This document shows, in pieces, positions 19,188 to 27,412 of a stretch of 64,000 nucleotides of DNA. Position numbers and translations under genes: made by a program. The stretch spans positions 109,951 to 173,950 of the forward strand of contig NZ_JADHDX010000007.1 in assembly GCF_016820585.1 (NCBI RefSeq). The letters are read 5' to 3'. How positions within the stretch are numbered: the stretch's first letter is position 1; every line of letters begins with the position of its first letter. The notes beneath the pieces were generated by a model. The model was given only the letters and a program-made list of their open reading frames with translations. It made no database searches and was not told the origin of the DNA. Origin of the DNA: Arthrobacter beigongshangensis (GTDB lineage Bacteria > Bacillota > Bacilli > Bacillales_A > Planococcaceae).

Positions 19188-19226
19188 GTCATCTGATGAC
19201 TTCATGTTAACATATCTCCCTGTCAA
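19188..19226 (-). promoter_or_regulatory. Candidate lut operator and promoter elements
   Basis: GTCATCTGATGAC (19188-19200) is a perfect 13-bp palindrome. A second perfect palindrome, ATGTTAACAT, is at 19204-19213, and a minus-strand TTGACA is at 19221-19226. The layout between lutR and the divergent gene suits a FadR-type operator overlapping a promoter. The -10 box is not clear. Confidence 0.5.
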
Positions 19227-19363
19227 CATTCCATCGATTTCTCTAAGTTTTCTAAAAATACAAGAAACTATTATTTTTTAACAAGATTATTGGATGTAGA
19301 AATAAAGATTACGACTTATAGTGAGTTTAGAAGTTATTATTTTGAAAGGTGGAGGAACAAGTC

Positions 19364-20857
19364 ATGCAAAGAAAATCAAATTATAAAAAAGCCAAAATCG
19401 GTTTATATTCAACAGGTTTAAATACGTACTGGGAGCAGTTTCCTGGGTTAAAAGAAAGATTGATTGAGTATGGTTCATTTATAGAAAGTAAGCTATCCCA
19501 GAATGCTGAAGTCTTTAACTTTGGATTAATCGATAGCATAGAAAAAGGGAGGGCAGCAGGGGACTATTTTAGTAAGCATAATGTCGATATAATATTCCTT
19601 CATGCAGCAACCTATGCAGTTAGTTCCGTTGTTCTACCTATTCACCAGCGCTGCAATGCAAAAGTGATTATGCTAAATTTACAGCCAGCAGAACAACTTA
19701 ACTATGAAGAAACGAACACTAGTGAGTGGCTTGCACAATGCGGGGCATGTCCAGTTCCTGAGTTTGCAAATGCCTTCAACCGAGCGGGTATTGATTACCA
19801 TGTAATTAGTGGGCTTTTGGGGTTGGATTACACGCCTGAAATCTCTCTTGCAAACGAAACAACTGCCGAACGTCCGGAGGCAAAAAGAGCATGGCGTGAA
19901 ATCAATGAATGGGTACAAGCCGCAAAAGTAAAGAGAAACTTGGCGAGTGCACAATTCGGATTTTTGGGAAATACGTATAATGGCATGCTTGATCTGTATA
20001 GTGATTTTACAATGATTCAAGCACAAACGGGTATTCATGTAGAAGTGTTGGAAATGTGTGACCTAGCGGAACTAATCGATGATGTTACAGATAAAGACAT
20101 CCAACAAAAGAGAGTGCAAGTTGAAGATATGTTTATCATTAGTGAAGATTCACCTGCGGAAAAGCTAGCGACAAAGCCGTCCGAAGAACAACTGAATTGG
20201 GCATGTAAAATCGCCTCTGCGCAATATAAACTTGTTGAGGAAAAACAACTCGATGCCATTACCTATTACTACCACGGTGCACCAGGGAATGACTACGAAA
20301 AACTACAAAATGGTCTCACTGTTGGACAATCGCTTTTAACCGCTGAAGGCATTCCATGTGCCGGCGAAGGAGATTTAAAAACAGCAATCGCCATGAAGAT
20401 TTGTGATGCTCTTGGCGTTGGTGGAAGTTATTGCGAAATTGTCACGACGGATTATGTAGAAGGCACCATCTTATTAGGCCATGACGGACCTTTCCACTTA
20501 AAAATTGCGGATGGGAAACCTGTACTTCGTGGGATGGGGATTTATCATGGAAAACAAGGTAGTGGTGTCGCTGTTGAGGCACAAGTGAAAACAGGTCCAG
20601 TTACTATGCTCGGTCTTTCACAAACAATAGACGGCAAACTCAAATTGATTATTAGTGAAGGTATTTCGACGAATGGGAAAACAATGCAAATCGGTAATAC
20701 ACAAACACCTGTTAAATTTCCAGTCGCCCCAGACAATTACTATGAACGTTGGTTCCAGGAAGCACCTACTCACCACTGTGCTATGTCCATCGGCAGTAAC
20801 ATCAACCAATTTGTTAAAACCGCAAAATTATTAAATATTCCTTATGTTGTTATCTAA
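19364..20857 (+). CDS. L-fucose/L-arabinose isomerase-family protein
   Basis: This 497-residue protein resembles the sugar isomerase fold of L-fucose and L-arabinose isomerases. It has an N-terminal substrate-domain Rossmann-like half (NVDIIFLHAATYAVSS, VIMLNLQPAEQLNY) and a C-terminal part with AGEGDLKTAIAMKI, GHDGPFHLKI and PTHHCAMSIGSN. The last two carry histidines expected for metal and substrate binding. The ATG at 19364 follows GGAGG. It stands alone between lut and rha. The ketose/aldose pair it acts on is unknown. Its place next to the rhamnose genes suggests a deoxy-sugar or pentose. The exact assignment within the family is open. Confidence 0.75.
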   Translation: MQRKSNYKKAKIGLYSTGLNTYWEQFPGLKERLIEYGSFIESKLSQNAEVFNFGLIDSIEKGRAAGDYFSKHNVDIIFLHAATYAVSSVVLPIHQRCNAKVIMLNLQPAEQLNYEETNTSEWLAQCGACPVPEFANAFNRAGIDYHVISGLLGLDYTPEISLANETTAERPEAKRAWREINEWVQAAKVKRNLASAQFGFLGNTYNGMLDLYSDFTMIQAQTGIHVEVLEMCDLAELIDDVTDKDIQQKRVQVEDMFIISEDSPAEKLATKPSEEQLNWACKIASAQYKLVEEKQLDAITYYYHGAPGNDYEKLQNGLTVGQSLLTAEGIPCAGEGDLKTAIAMKICDALGVGGSYCEIVTTDYVEGTILLGHDGPFHLKIADGKPVLRGMGIYHGKQGSGVAVEAQVKTGPVTMLGLSQTIDGKLKLIISEGISTNGKTMQIGNTQTPVKFPVAPDNYYERWFQEAPTHHCAMSIGSNINQFVKTAKLLNIPYVVI

Positions 20858-20891
20858 CTAACTTCGAATTGCAGCTTCATATTTCCTAAAT

Positions 20892-20935
20892 AAAAGCAAC
20901 ACTCCACTTTCAGTTGAAAGTGGAGTGTTGCTTTT
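20892..20935. terminator. Bidirectional intrinsic terminator
   Basis: A perfect 20-bp stem (20892-20911 with 20916-20935) has a 4-base loop and AAAA/TTTT ends. It serves the isomerase-family gene and the convergent rha operon. The rhaR stop codon lies within its last bases. Confidence 0.93.
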
Positions 20936-21716
20936 ATACGCTCACTTCGTTTCTACATGGCACAATCGTCAACTTAATATTTTTTTCTTCAATCGTTTGA
21001 ATCGATTTTGGCGTAACCCCATTATCCGTAATCACTTCATTAATTTCGCCTATTGATGCGATATAAGAAAATGCCTGTGTATCAAACTTCGTTGAATCAA
21101 CCATTAAAATAACATAATCACAGTGTTGAATCATGCGCTTTTTTAATAACGCTTGAAGTTCACTGGAGTCGCTAAGCCCTGTTTCTAAATGGAATCCCTT
21201 ACAGGAAATAAATGTTTTATTCACATGATACATATCTAGTGAACGTTCTGCTAAAGGGCCAACATAGGACAATGATTTCGACAGCAATTTCCCTCCTGTT
21301 GAAATCACTTCGATTTTGTCTTTTCGCCCTAGCTCGATGGCAATTTTTATGGAGTTCGTAATGACCGCAATCGAAATATTAGGCAATGCTTTCGCCATAT
21401 ACCAAGCTGTCGTACTGGCATCTAGAATAATCCGATCTCCTTCTACGACATGCTTAACTGCTTCCTCCGCAATCACTCTTTTCGCTTCAACATTTTGGAT
21501 TTCTCTTTCGGAAAAATGGATTTCGGAGTCCGGTTGCTCATTACGCATTGCCCCACCATGACTACGCAAAAGTTTTTTTTCCTTTTCCAACTTTTCCAAG
21601 TCTCTTCTGATTGTTTCTTCTGTCACGCTAAAAATATCACTCAACTCTGTAACACGAACTGTCGAACGTACATCGAGAAGTTCTATGATTTTCTGATGTC
21701 TTGCTGCTGCAAGCAT
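20934..21716 (-). CDS. rhaR: DeoR-family regulator of rhamnose catabolism
   Basis: This 260-residue DeoR-family repressor has an N-terminal helix-turn-helix (RHQKIIELLDVRSTVRVTEL, ETIRRDLEKLEK, SHGGAM) and a C-terminal sugar-phosphate sensor domain (ILDASTTAWYMAKAL, STGGKLLSKSLSYVGP, VDSTKF). It is the last gene of rhaEW-B-M-A-R. In B. subtilis the homologous RhaR in the same set is relieved by L-rhamnulose 1-phosphate. I chose the ATG at 21716, about nine bases after AGGAGGT, over a TTG at 21722. It probably represses the promoter upstream of rhaEW. Confidence 0.88.
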   Translation of the reverse strand: MLAAARHQKIIELLDVRSTVRVTELSDIFSVTEETIRRDLEKLEKEKKLLRSHGGAMRNEQPDSEIHFSEREIQNVEAKRVIAEEAVKHVVEGDRIILDASTTAWYMAKALPNISIAVITNSIKIAIELGRKDKIEVISTGGKLLSKSLSYVGPLAERSLDMYHVNKTFISCKGFHLETGLSDSSELQALLKKRMIQHCDYVILMVDSTKFDTQAFSYIASIGEINEVITDNGVTPKSIQTIEEKNIKLTIVPCRNEVSV

Positions 21717-21755
21717 GGCCAATCCACCTCCTAGTTCAGTTTATCGGTATTTTTA

Positions 21756-23012
21756 TTAGATTCGCTTTGACTGGACTTCCGCTTCATAGGTTTTCACATT
21801 TTCAAGCCATGTCTCTTTTGCAGGTACATTCATTTTGGCACAGTAGTAATCCCAAATCGCACCAAAAGGATATGTTTTAAACTCTTCCATTAAAGCTAAT
21901 CGTTCCGTGAAATTCTCCTCTTCTTGCAAGTTCTTTAAATAATCAGTAGGCGTCAACAATGCATATAACAACGATTTTATCATATTACGCGTTCCAATTG
22001 TCCATGCCGCCACACGATTTATACTTGCATCAAAGAAATCCAAACCAATCATCACTTTATCCAATGCATCGTTACGAACAATTTCCAGCGCAATTTCACG
22101 TAGTTCATCGTCAAAAGTGACGACATGATCACTGTCCCAACGTACAGGCCTTGATACATGCAATGCTAATTTATCTTCAAAAATAAGCATGGTCGGTATT
22201 TTGTTTGAAACGGTTTCCGTTGGATGAAAATGTCCCGTATCCAATAGACATAATACATCGCTTTGTAGCGCATATCCGAAATAAAATTCATGTGATCCAA
22301 CTACATACGATTCTGATCCTATCCCAAACAACTTACTCTCAACCGCATCAATATGGTATGCCTTGTCAATTTCAACCGCAAAAATTTCATCAAGCGACTC
22401 TTTCAATCGTTTTCTTGGTGTTAGTCTGTCACTCGGAGTATCTTTATAGCCATCAGGAATCCATATATTTGTTAAGCAAGGTGTTCCAAGCTCTCGCCCG
22501 AAATATTCTCCAATTTTCCGGCTTGCGATGCAATGGTCAATCCAAAATTTCCGAATTTCCGGATTAGGATGTGATAGCGTCAATCCATCTTCCGCTTTTT
22601 CATGGGAAAACAATGTTGGATTAAAATCTAAACCGATGCCTATCTTTTTTGCCCATTCCACCCAATTCGCAAAATGTTTTGGCTCTAGTTTGTCTCTATC
22701 AACTACTTCCCCATTCGTTTCCGCATAGATTGCATGAAGATTCACCCTGTGCTTACCAGGAATCAGTGAAAGAGCCTTATCTAGATCCATCCGCAATTCT
22801 TCGGGCGTACGTGCTTTTCCAGGATAATTTCCGGTTACATCAATTCCGCCAGATAACTCACTTTTATTCACTTCAAACCCACTAATATCGTCTCCTTGCC
22901 AGCAGTGAACAGATATCGGTATATTTTCTAGTTTTTGAAGCGCCTCTTCTACGTTAATTTCCCATCGTTCATATTCCTTCTTTGCGAATGCATAATTTTC
23001 ATTGATTGTCAT
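21756..23012 (-). CDS. rhaA: L-rhamnose isomerase
   Basis: This 418-residue enzyme converts L-rhamnose to L-rhamnulose. It matches RhaA over its length, with [15 protein letters not shown] (about 33-47), [18 protein letters not shown], the metal-site region [15 protein letters not shown] and [16 protein letters not shown], and [12 protein letters not shown]. An ATG at 23012 follows a GGGGG-type ribosome site. It sits between rhaM and rhaR in the rha operon, 19 bases after rhaM. The length is normal for the family. Confidence 0.96.
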   Translation of the reverse strand: MTINENYAFAKKEYERWEINVEEALQKLENIPISVHCWQGDDISGFEVNKSELSGGIDVTGNYPGKARTPEELRMDLDKALSLIPGKHRVNLHAIYAETNGEVVDRDKLEPKHFANWVEWAKKIGIGLDFNPTLFSHEKAEDGLTLSHPNPEIRKFWIDHCIASRKIGEYFGRELGTPCLTNIWIPDGYKDTPSDRLTPRKRLKESLDEIFAVEIDKAYHIDAVESKLFGIGSESYVVGSHEFYFGYALQSDVLCLLDTGHFHPTETVSNKIPTMLIFEDKLALHVSRPVRWDSDHVVTFDDELREIALEIVRNDALDKVMIGLDFFDASINRVAAWTIGTRNMIKSLLYALLTPTDYLKNLQEEENFTERLALMEEFKTYPFGAIWDYYCAKMNVPAKETWLENVKTYEAEVQSKRI

Positions 23013-23031
23013 TCCAATACCCCCTTAAATT

Positions 23032-23346
23032 TTACCCTAAATGAAATACCTCTTTTAATTCGACGGCAACTGGGCTGTTATCGGGATTCGTTTCCATAAG
23101 TGGTTCCATATAAGCCCACCACTCTTTGCACACATCCGTATTCGCAATGTTGCCCCATTGCTCTTCATTTTCAATTTCTACATAGGCAAACAACGTCCCC
23201 GATTCTTCATCAAGAAAAATAGAATAGTTTTGCGCACCGTGCTTTTTAATCTCTTTTTCCATTCGAGGCCATAGTTGATCATGCCGCTCTTTATATTCGC
23301 TGTAATACTCTTTATAAACTTTCATAATCGATGCTTTTCGAATCAT
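23032..23346 (-). CDS. rhaM: L-rhamnose mutarotase
   Basis: This 104-residue ferredoxin-like-fold protein interconverts rhamnose anomers. It shows the RhaM features EYKERHDQLWPRMEKEIKKHGAQNYSIFLDEESGTLFAYVEIE and the ending WWAYMEPLMETNPDNSPV. These include the catalytic-region His and the tryptophan pair. The ATG at 23346 lies inside the end of rhaB, and the genes overlap by 35 bases, with GGGGGA upstream. The overlap couples its translation to rhaB. Confidence 0.95.
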   Translation of the reverse strand: MIRKASIMKVYKEYYSEYKERHDQLWPRMEKEIKKHGAQNYSIFLDEESGTLFAYVEIENEEQWGNIANTDVCKEWWAYMEPLMETNPDNSPVAVELKEVFHLG

Positions 23347-24802
23347 CCGTACATCCCCCTTTGCTTATGATTTTCCTGAACTCCTCGATGATGGAGCCCG
23401 AATCCATGCTTTCCGGAATAAGTTCTTCTAGAGGGAAAGAACTTCGAATGATTTTCCTACCTTCTTCCAAATCTTTTATTTTACCGGCCGTAATCATTTG
23501 CATCATTACATTTCCGATTGCTGTGGATTCAGCCGATCCAGCAAAAACAGTTATTTTGCTTAAATTGGCGGTTAATTGATTGAGATGCTTATTTTTCGCT
23601 CCACCTCCGACGACATACAAATGCCGAATCGCCTTTTCAGTCATCTTCTCTAATTCTTCGATAGCAATCGTATAAATAATCGCCAAGTTATTATATACAC
23701 AAGCTGCTAATTCACCGATCGATGTCGGTATTGTTTGATTGGTCTCTTCGCAATACGTTTGAATTTCTTCGATCATATTTTTCGGGTTTAAAAATCGTTC
23801 TTCATTAAAATCAATATACTGTTGGAACGGAGCAACTTTGGAAGCTTCCATAACGAGTTCCTCATAGGATAATTTTTCAGGTGAGTGGCGACGGACCTCT
23901 TGAATAATCCACATTCCCATTATGTTTTTCAACAGGCGGTAAGTCTTAAACACGCCCCACTCATTTGTATAGTTTTCTTGTAAAGCTGCTCTAGTCACGA
24001 CAGGGCTATCCGTTTCTACACCGAGCAGCGACCACGTACCACTGCTCAAATAGGCCCAGTTATCTCCTGTTCCGGGTGTCCCCACAACCGCCGAAGCTGT
24101 ATCATGGGATGCGATGACATAGACTTTGCAATCAGGTAAATCGAATGCTGGAAACCATTCTTTCTTAAGAGAGCCCAGCGGTTGACCTGGTTCAATAAGT
24201 TCACCAAATTGATCTTCGCGAAAACCAATAACTTCTAGTAAATTTTGATCGAATTGTCTTGTCTCAACGTTCAGTAACTGTGTCGTAGAAGCATTTGTCA
24301 CTTCCATTACCACCTTGCCTGTAAGTCGATAATTGAGATAATCAGGGACCATCAATAGTTGATTGGTCCCCTTTATAACTTCTTCATCTTCTTCATATAG
24401 TTGATAGATTGTATTGAACGGTAGGAACTGAATGCCTGTTTTTTCATAGATTCGATCTTTTGCAATCTGTCCCGTTACTTTGTCTATCGTTTCAGCTGTC
24501 CGATGATCCCGGTAGGAGACAACTTCTTTCATCCGCTTCCCCTTTTTATTCAAAAGGACATAATCGACTGCCCATGTATCGATTCCCACAGACGCTACCC
24601 GATGGCCCGCTTGTTTTGCGAGTTGTATTCCGTAGAGGATTTCATTGAGTAAGTAGTCAATATCCCAATACAATGTTCCGTCTTTTGCTGAAAATCCATT
24701 TTCAAATCGATGAATTTCTGTAATTTCAAGTTTTCCTTGCTTCAGTTTGCCAATAACAAGCCGACCACTTGAAGCACCAATATCTACCGCGATATGCACC
24801 AT
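23312..24802 (-). CDS. rhaB: Rhamnulokinase
   Basis: This FGGY-family kinase of 496 residues phosphorylates L-rhamnulose at carbon 1. The phosphate-binding DIGASSGRLVIG is near the N-terminus. The substrate and catalytic region SVGIDTWAVDYVLL lies near 70-85, and the ATP-binding C-terminal half has VVGGGAKNKHLNQLTANL. I chose the ATG at 24802 after AAAGGAGG over an upstream in-frame start at 24859 that falls inside rhaEW. It follows rhaEW by 25 bases and overlaps rhaM. Confidence 0.95.
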   Translation of the reverse strand: MVHIAVDIGASSGRLVIGKLKQGKLEITEIHRFENGFSAKDGTLYWDIDYLLNEILYGIQLAKQAGHRVASVGIDTWAVDYVLLNKKGKRMKEVVSYRDHRTAETIDKVTGQIAKDRIYEKTGIQFLPFNTIYQLYEEDEEVIKGTNQLLMVPDYLNYRLTGKVVMEVTNASTTQLLNVETRQFDQNLLEVIGFREDQFGELIEPGQPLGSLKKEWFPAFDLPDCKVYVIASHDTASAVVGTPGTGDNWAYLSSGTWSLLGVETDSPVVTRAALQENYTNEWGVFKTYRLLKNIMGMWIIQEVRRHSPEKLSYEELVMEASKVAPFQQYIDFNEERFLNPKNMIEEIQTYCEETNQTIPTSIGELAACVYNNLAIIYTIAIEELEKMTEKAIRHLYVVGGGAKNKHLNQLTANLSKITVFAGSAESTAIGNVMMQMITAGKIKDLEEGRKIIRSSFPLEELIPESMDSGSIIEEFRKIISKGGCTDDSKSIDYESL

Positions 24803-24827
24803 CCGTCGCAGCCTCCTTTGCACGTAC

Positions 24828-26897
24828 TTACCTTGTAAATGCGGCTGGTACTCCACCATCCACTGTAATCATACAGCCCGTTGTCTTATCTGATTTTGAT
24901 GAAGCAAAGAAAGCAATCGACTCGGCAATATCACTTGGATAAATATTGACCAATAATGTCGTTCTGTTTCTATAATGTTCCTCTAACTCAGTCGGTTCAA
25001 TTCCATAAGCTGCAGCTCGCTCCTCGCGCCAGTTCGATCCCCAAATTGCAGAACCCTGCAACACAGCATCCGGTAATATAGAGTTCACCCGAATCCCGTA
25101 TTCCCCGCCCTCAGCAGCAATACAACGGGCTAGATGTACTTCAAGCGCTTTCGCAGAACTGTATGCAGCTGCATTTCGTCCAGCATAAACAGAGTTTTTC
25201 GACCCTACAAAAACCATATTTCCACCGATAGCTTGTGTCTTCATTTGACGGAATGCCTCACGAGCAACTAAAAAATAGCCCGTCCCAAGTACATCCATAT
25301 TTAGGTTCCATTCTTGTAACGTCGTTTCTTCAAATGGACTAGATGTCGCCAATCCCGCATTGTTTACAACTGAGTCGACTCCTCCATAGGTTAGAGCAGA
25401 AAAGTCAAATGCGGATTTCACTTGGCTTTCGCTCGTTACATCCATTTTTATTGCAACTGCTCGACCTTCTCCGTATTGCGAGTTAATTTCATCGGCAACT
25501 TTTTGCGCGCCCTCTTCATTTAAATCTGCTAAAACAACATGAGCCCCTTCCGAAACAAATCGTCGAGCTGATTCACTCCCGATTCCACCTGCCCCGCCTG
25601 TAATGAAAATAACTTTTCTTGAAAACTCCACTTCAGGTGGTGCAAGCGACAACTTATATAATTCCAATGGCCAATACTCAATATTGTAAGACTCATTTTC
25701 ACTAAGGGATACAAACTCCCCTAATGATGTAGCCCCCTTCATGACAGCGATTGCTCGATGATAAAGCCCCCCACTCCCATTAGCCATTGCTAAACTCCTG
25801 CCGGTATTCACCATTCCAATTCCAGGAATTAAAATCACACGCGGAGCAGATTCAAAAATTTGGTCCCCTTCATGCTTATTTCTTTCGAAGTAGGCTTTAT
25901 ATTCATTCTTAAATTCTTCAACCCCACTTTTCACTTGTTCAATTAATCCCTCTATATTATCTTTCTCCACATTCCAATTAATATAAAGTGGCGTACGTTT
26001 TGTATGAACTAAATGATCGGGACATGCAGCACCGATTTGAGTTAATACGGATGCGTCATGACTATTTACAAATTGTAAGACGTCACCAGAATCATCAAAA
26101 GTAAGAATCATTTTCTTTTCATCGCTAACAGCACCGCGAATAACTGGCATGATTCTTGCTAATAGTTCACGTCGTTCCACCTCGGAGAACGACAGGTATT
26201 TTTGACCACCAAACACCTTTTCATCGTTGCTACATCCATTAATGTATTTCTCCGCTTCATTAATTACAGATAGTGTTTTCTCATAGCACTCTCCTGAGGT
26301 GTCTCCCCAAGTAACTAAACCGTGTTTCTCCATTAACACGAGTTCGGCATTTGGATTTTCTTTTACACCTTCAGCAATCATCTTTGATAAGGTGAATCCC
26401 GGACGAACATAAGGAACCCACACAAAACGATTTCCGAAAATCTCTTTCGCTATTTCTTTCCCGTTATGTGCACAGCAAAGACTTATAATCGAGTCTGGAT
26501 GCGTATGATCGACATGCTTATACGGTAAAAAAGCATGAAGTAGCGTTTCAATTGAAGGTCGAGGGTGTTTGCTATTGATCATACTGTGTCCCAAATATTC
26601 CACCATATCTTCATCATTCATTTCACTGCGTTCTATTAATGGGGCTATATCTTCCATTCTCAGCCCTGTAAAGTTTTCAGCACCCATTGTTGCTAAATCA
26701 GAGCCACTTCCTTTCACCCACATAACTTCTACATCTCTTCCACGAAAATCTTTTTCAATCGCTTTCATAGATGTATTACCACCACCCCAATTACAAACAG
26801 TGCGATCCGTTCCTAATAAATTTGAACGATACACTAATTCCGGTAATCCTTTTTCAAGTTTCCTTGCTTGATTTTCGTTCCATAAATTATTCGCCAT
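24828..26897 (-). CDS. rhaEW: Bifunctional rhamnulose-1-phosphate aldolase / lactaldehyde dehydrogenase
   Basis: This 689-residue fusion has an N-terminal class II aldolase domain (about 1-400; zinc-site HVDHTHPDS and LVLMEKHGLVTWG). It also has a C-terminal short-chain dehydrogenase (about 425-689; TGGAGGIGSES cofactor loop, VNNAG, catalytic YSSAK). It splits rhamnulose 1-phosphate into dihydroxyacetone phosphate and L-lactaldehyde and oxidises the aldehyde to lactate. It heads the rhaEW-B-M-A-R operon. I chose the ATG at 26897, with GGAGG eight bases upstream. The ATG at 26903 abuts that site. The lactate produced could feed the adjacent lut genes. Confidence 0.94.
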   Translation of the reverse strand: MANNLWNENQARKLEKGLPELVYRSNLLGTDRTVCNWGGGNTSMKAIEKDFRGRDVEVMWVKGSGSDLATMGAENFTGLRMEDIAPLIERSEMNDEDMVEYLGHSMINSKHPRPSIETLLHAFLPYKHVDHTHPDSIISLCCAHNGKEIAKEIFGNRFVWVPYVRPGFTLSKMIAEGVKENPNAELVLMEKHGLVTWGDTSGECYEKTLSVINEAEKYINGCSNDEKVFGGQKYLSFSEVERRELLARIMPVIRGAVSDEKKMILTFDDSGDVLQFVNSHDASVLTQIGAACPDHLVHTKRTPLYINWNVEKDNIEGLIEQVKSGVEEFKNEYKAYFERNKHEGDQIFESAPRVILIPGIGMVNTGRSLAMANGSGGLYHRAIAVMKGATSLGEFVSLSENESYNIEYWPLELYKLSLAPPEVEFSRKVIFITGGAGGIGSESARRFVSEGAHVVLADLNEEGAQKVADEINSQYGEGRAVAIKMDVTSESQVKSAFDFSALTYGGVDSVVNNAGLATSSPFEETTLQEWNLNMDVLGTGYFLVAREAFRQMKTQAIGGNMVFVGSKNSVYAGRNAAAYSSAKALEVHLARCIAAEGGEYGIRVNSILPDAVLQGSAIWGSNWREERAAAYGIEPTELEEHYRNRTTLLVNIYPSDIAESIAFFASSKSDKTTGCMITVDGGVPAAFTR

Positions 26898-26910
26898 CTC
26901 CATACCTCCG

Positions 26911-26943
26911 TTTTTGTTTGTTTATGTCTGTTTTTTATTATAC
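26911..26943 (-). promoter_or_regulatory. rhaEW promoter -10 and TGTTT-rich repeats
   Basis: On the minus strand a perfect TATAAT lies at 26942-26937. It is followed by AAACAGACATAAACAAACAA, a run of CAAA/AACA repeats just before the ribosome site. Such repeats downstream of a -10 box fit a DeoR-type operator. The -35 hexamer is weak. RhaR binding is inferred. Confidence 0.5.
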
Positions 26944-27164
26944 ACGACTTCAGACTATTGTGACTAGTTTTTTAAAATTTATTTTTAGAAGTCCATTTTT
27001 TCTTGATTTCACGCTTTTAAATACATAAATATCAATATACCGCATTACCAAAAATAAAATTTCTTAAAATTGATGTTCCCAAACGGAAATTAATATGCTA
27101 AGATGTGAATAACAAAAATCTTCTGTCAACTTAATAACAAAGAAAACAAAGATTTTCAATCATT

Positions 27165-27199
27165 TATACATATGAAATGACTGTCGTCTCATATGTATA
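27165..27199. repeat. 11-bp inverted repeat in the rha intergenic region
   Basis: TATACATATGA (27165-27175) and TCATATGTATA (27189-27199) form a perfect dyad with a 13-base centre. It lies between the divergent rhaEW operon and sugar ABC operon. It could be a regulator site. No T tract follows. Confidence 0.6.
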
Positions 27200-27226
27200 C
27201 GTCATTAATATTTCTAAAAACTAAAC

Positions 27227-27242
27227 TTGTAAACGCTTTCTC
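27227..27242 (+). promoter_or_regulatory. cre site for CcpA
   Basis: TTGTAAACGCTTTCTC matches the catabolite-responsive element consensus at 13 of 14 core positions. It lies about 170-190 bases before the sugar ABC ATPase gene. It suggests glucose repression of this operon by CcpA, as for most Bacillales sugar loci. Confidence 0.7.
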
Positions 27243-27306
27243 GGAAAATTATCAGGGTTATAAAGTGAAGTTACTAACTCTACTAGTGAAAGTAAAGATG
27301 GGTTTC

Positions 27307-27342
27307 ATGTTTATAAGAATGGTCCACTATTCTTATAAACAT
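27307..27342. repeat. 14-bp inverted repeat ahead of the sugar ABC operon
   Basis: ATGTTTATAAGAAT (27307-27320) and ATTCTTATAAACAT (27329-27342) pair perfectly around an 8-base centre, about 70 bases before the ATPase start. There is no U tract, so an operator or a leader hairpin is more likely than a terminator. Confidence 0.7.
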
Positions 27343-27412
27343 TACCAAATGAACTGATTAAAGTGTAATGCATGTCTCATGGCAAAGCATATCTGAAGGG
27401 AGGAAGGGTATC

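Noticed and set aside
22205..22230. Possible cre site inside rhaA
   Set aside because: TGAAACGGTTTCC has the CG pair shifted relative to the consensus and lies in coding sequence.
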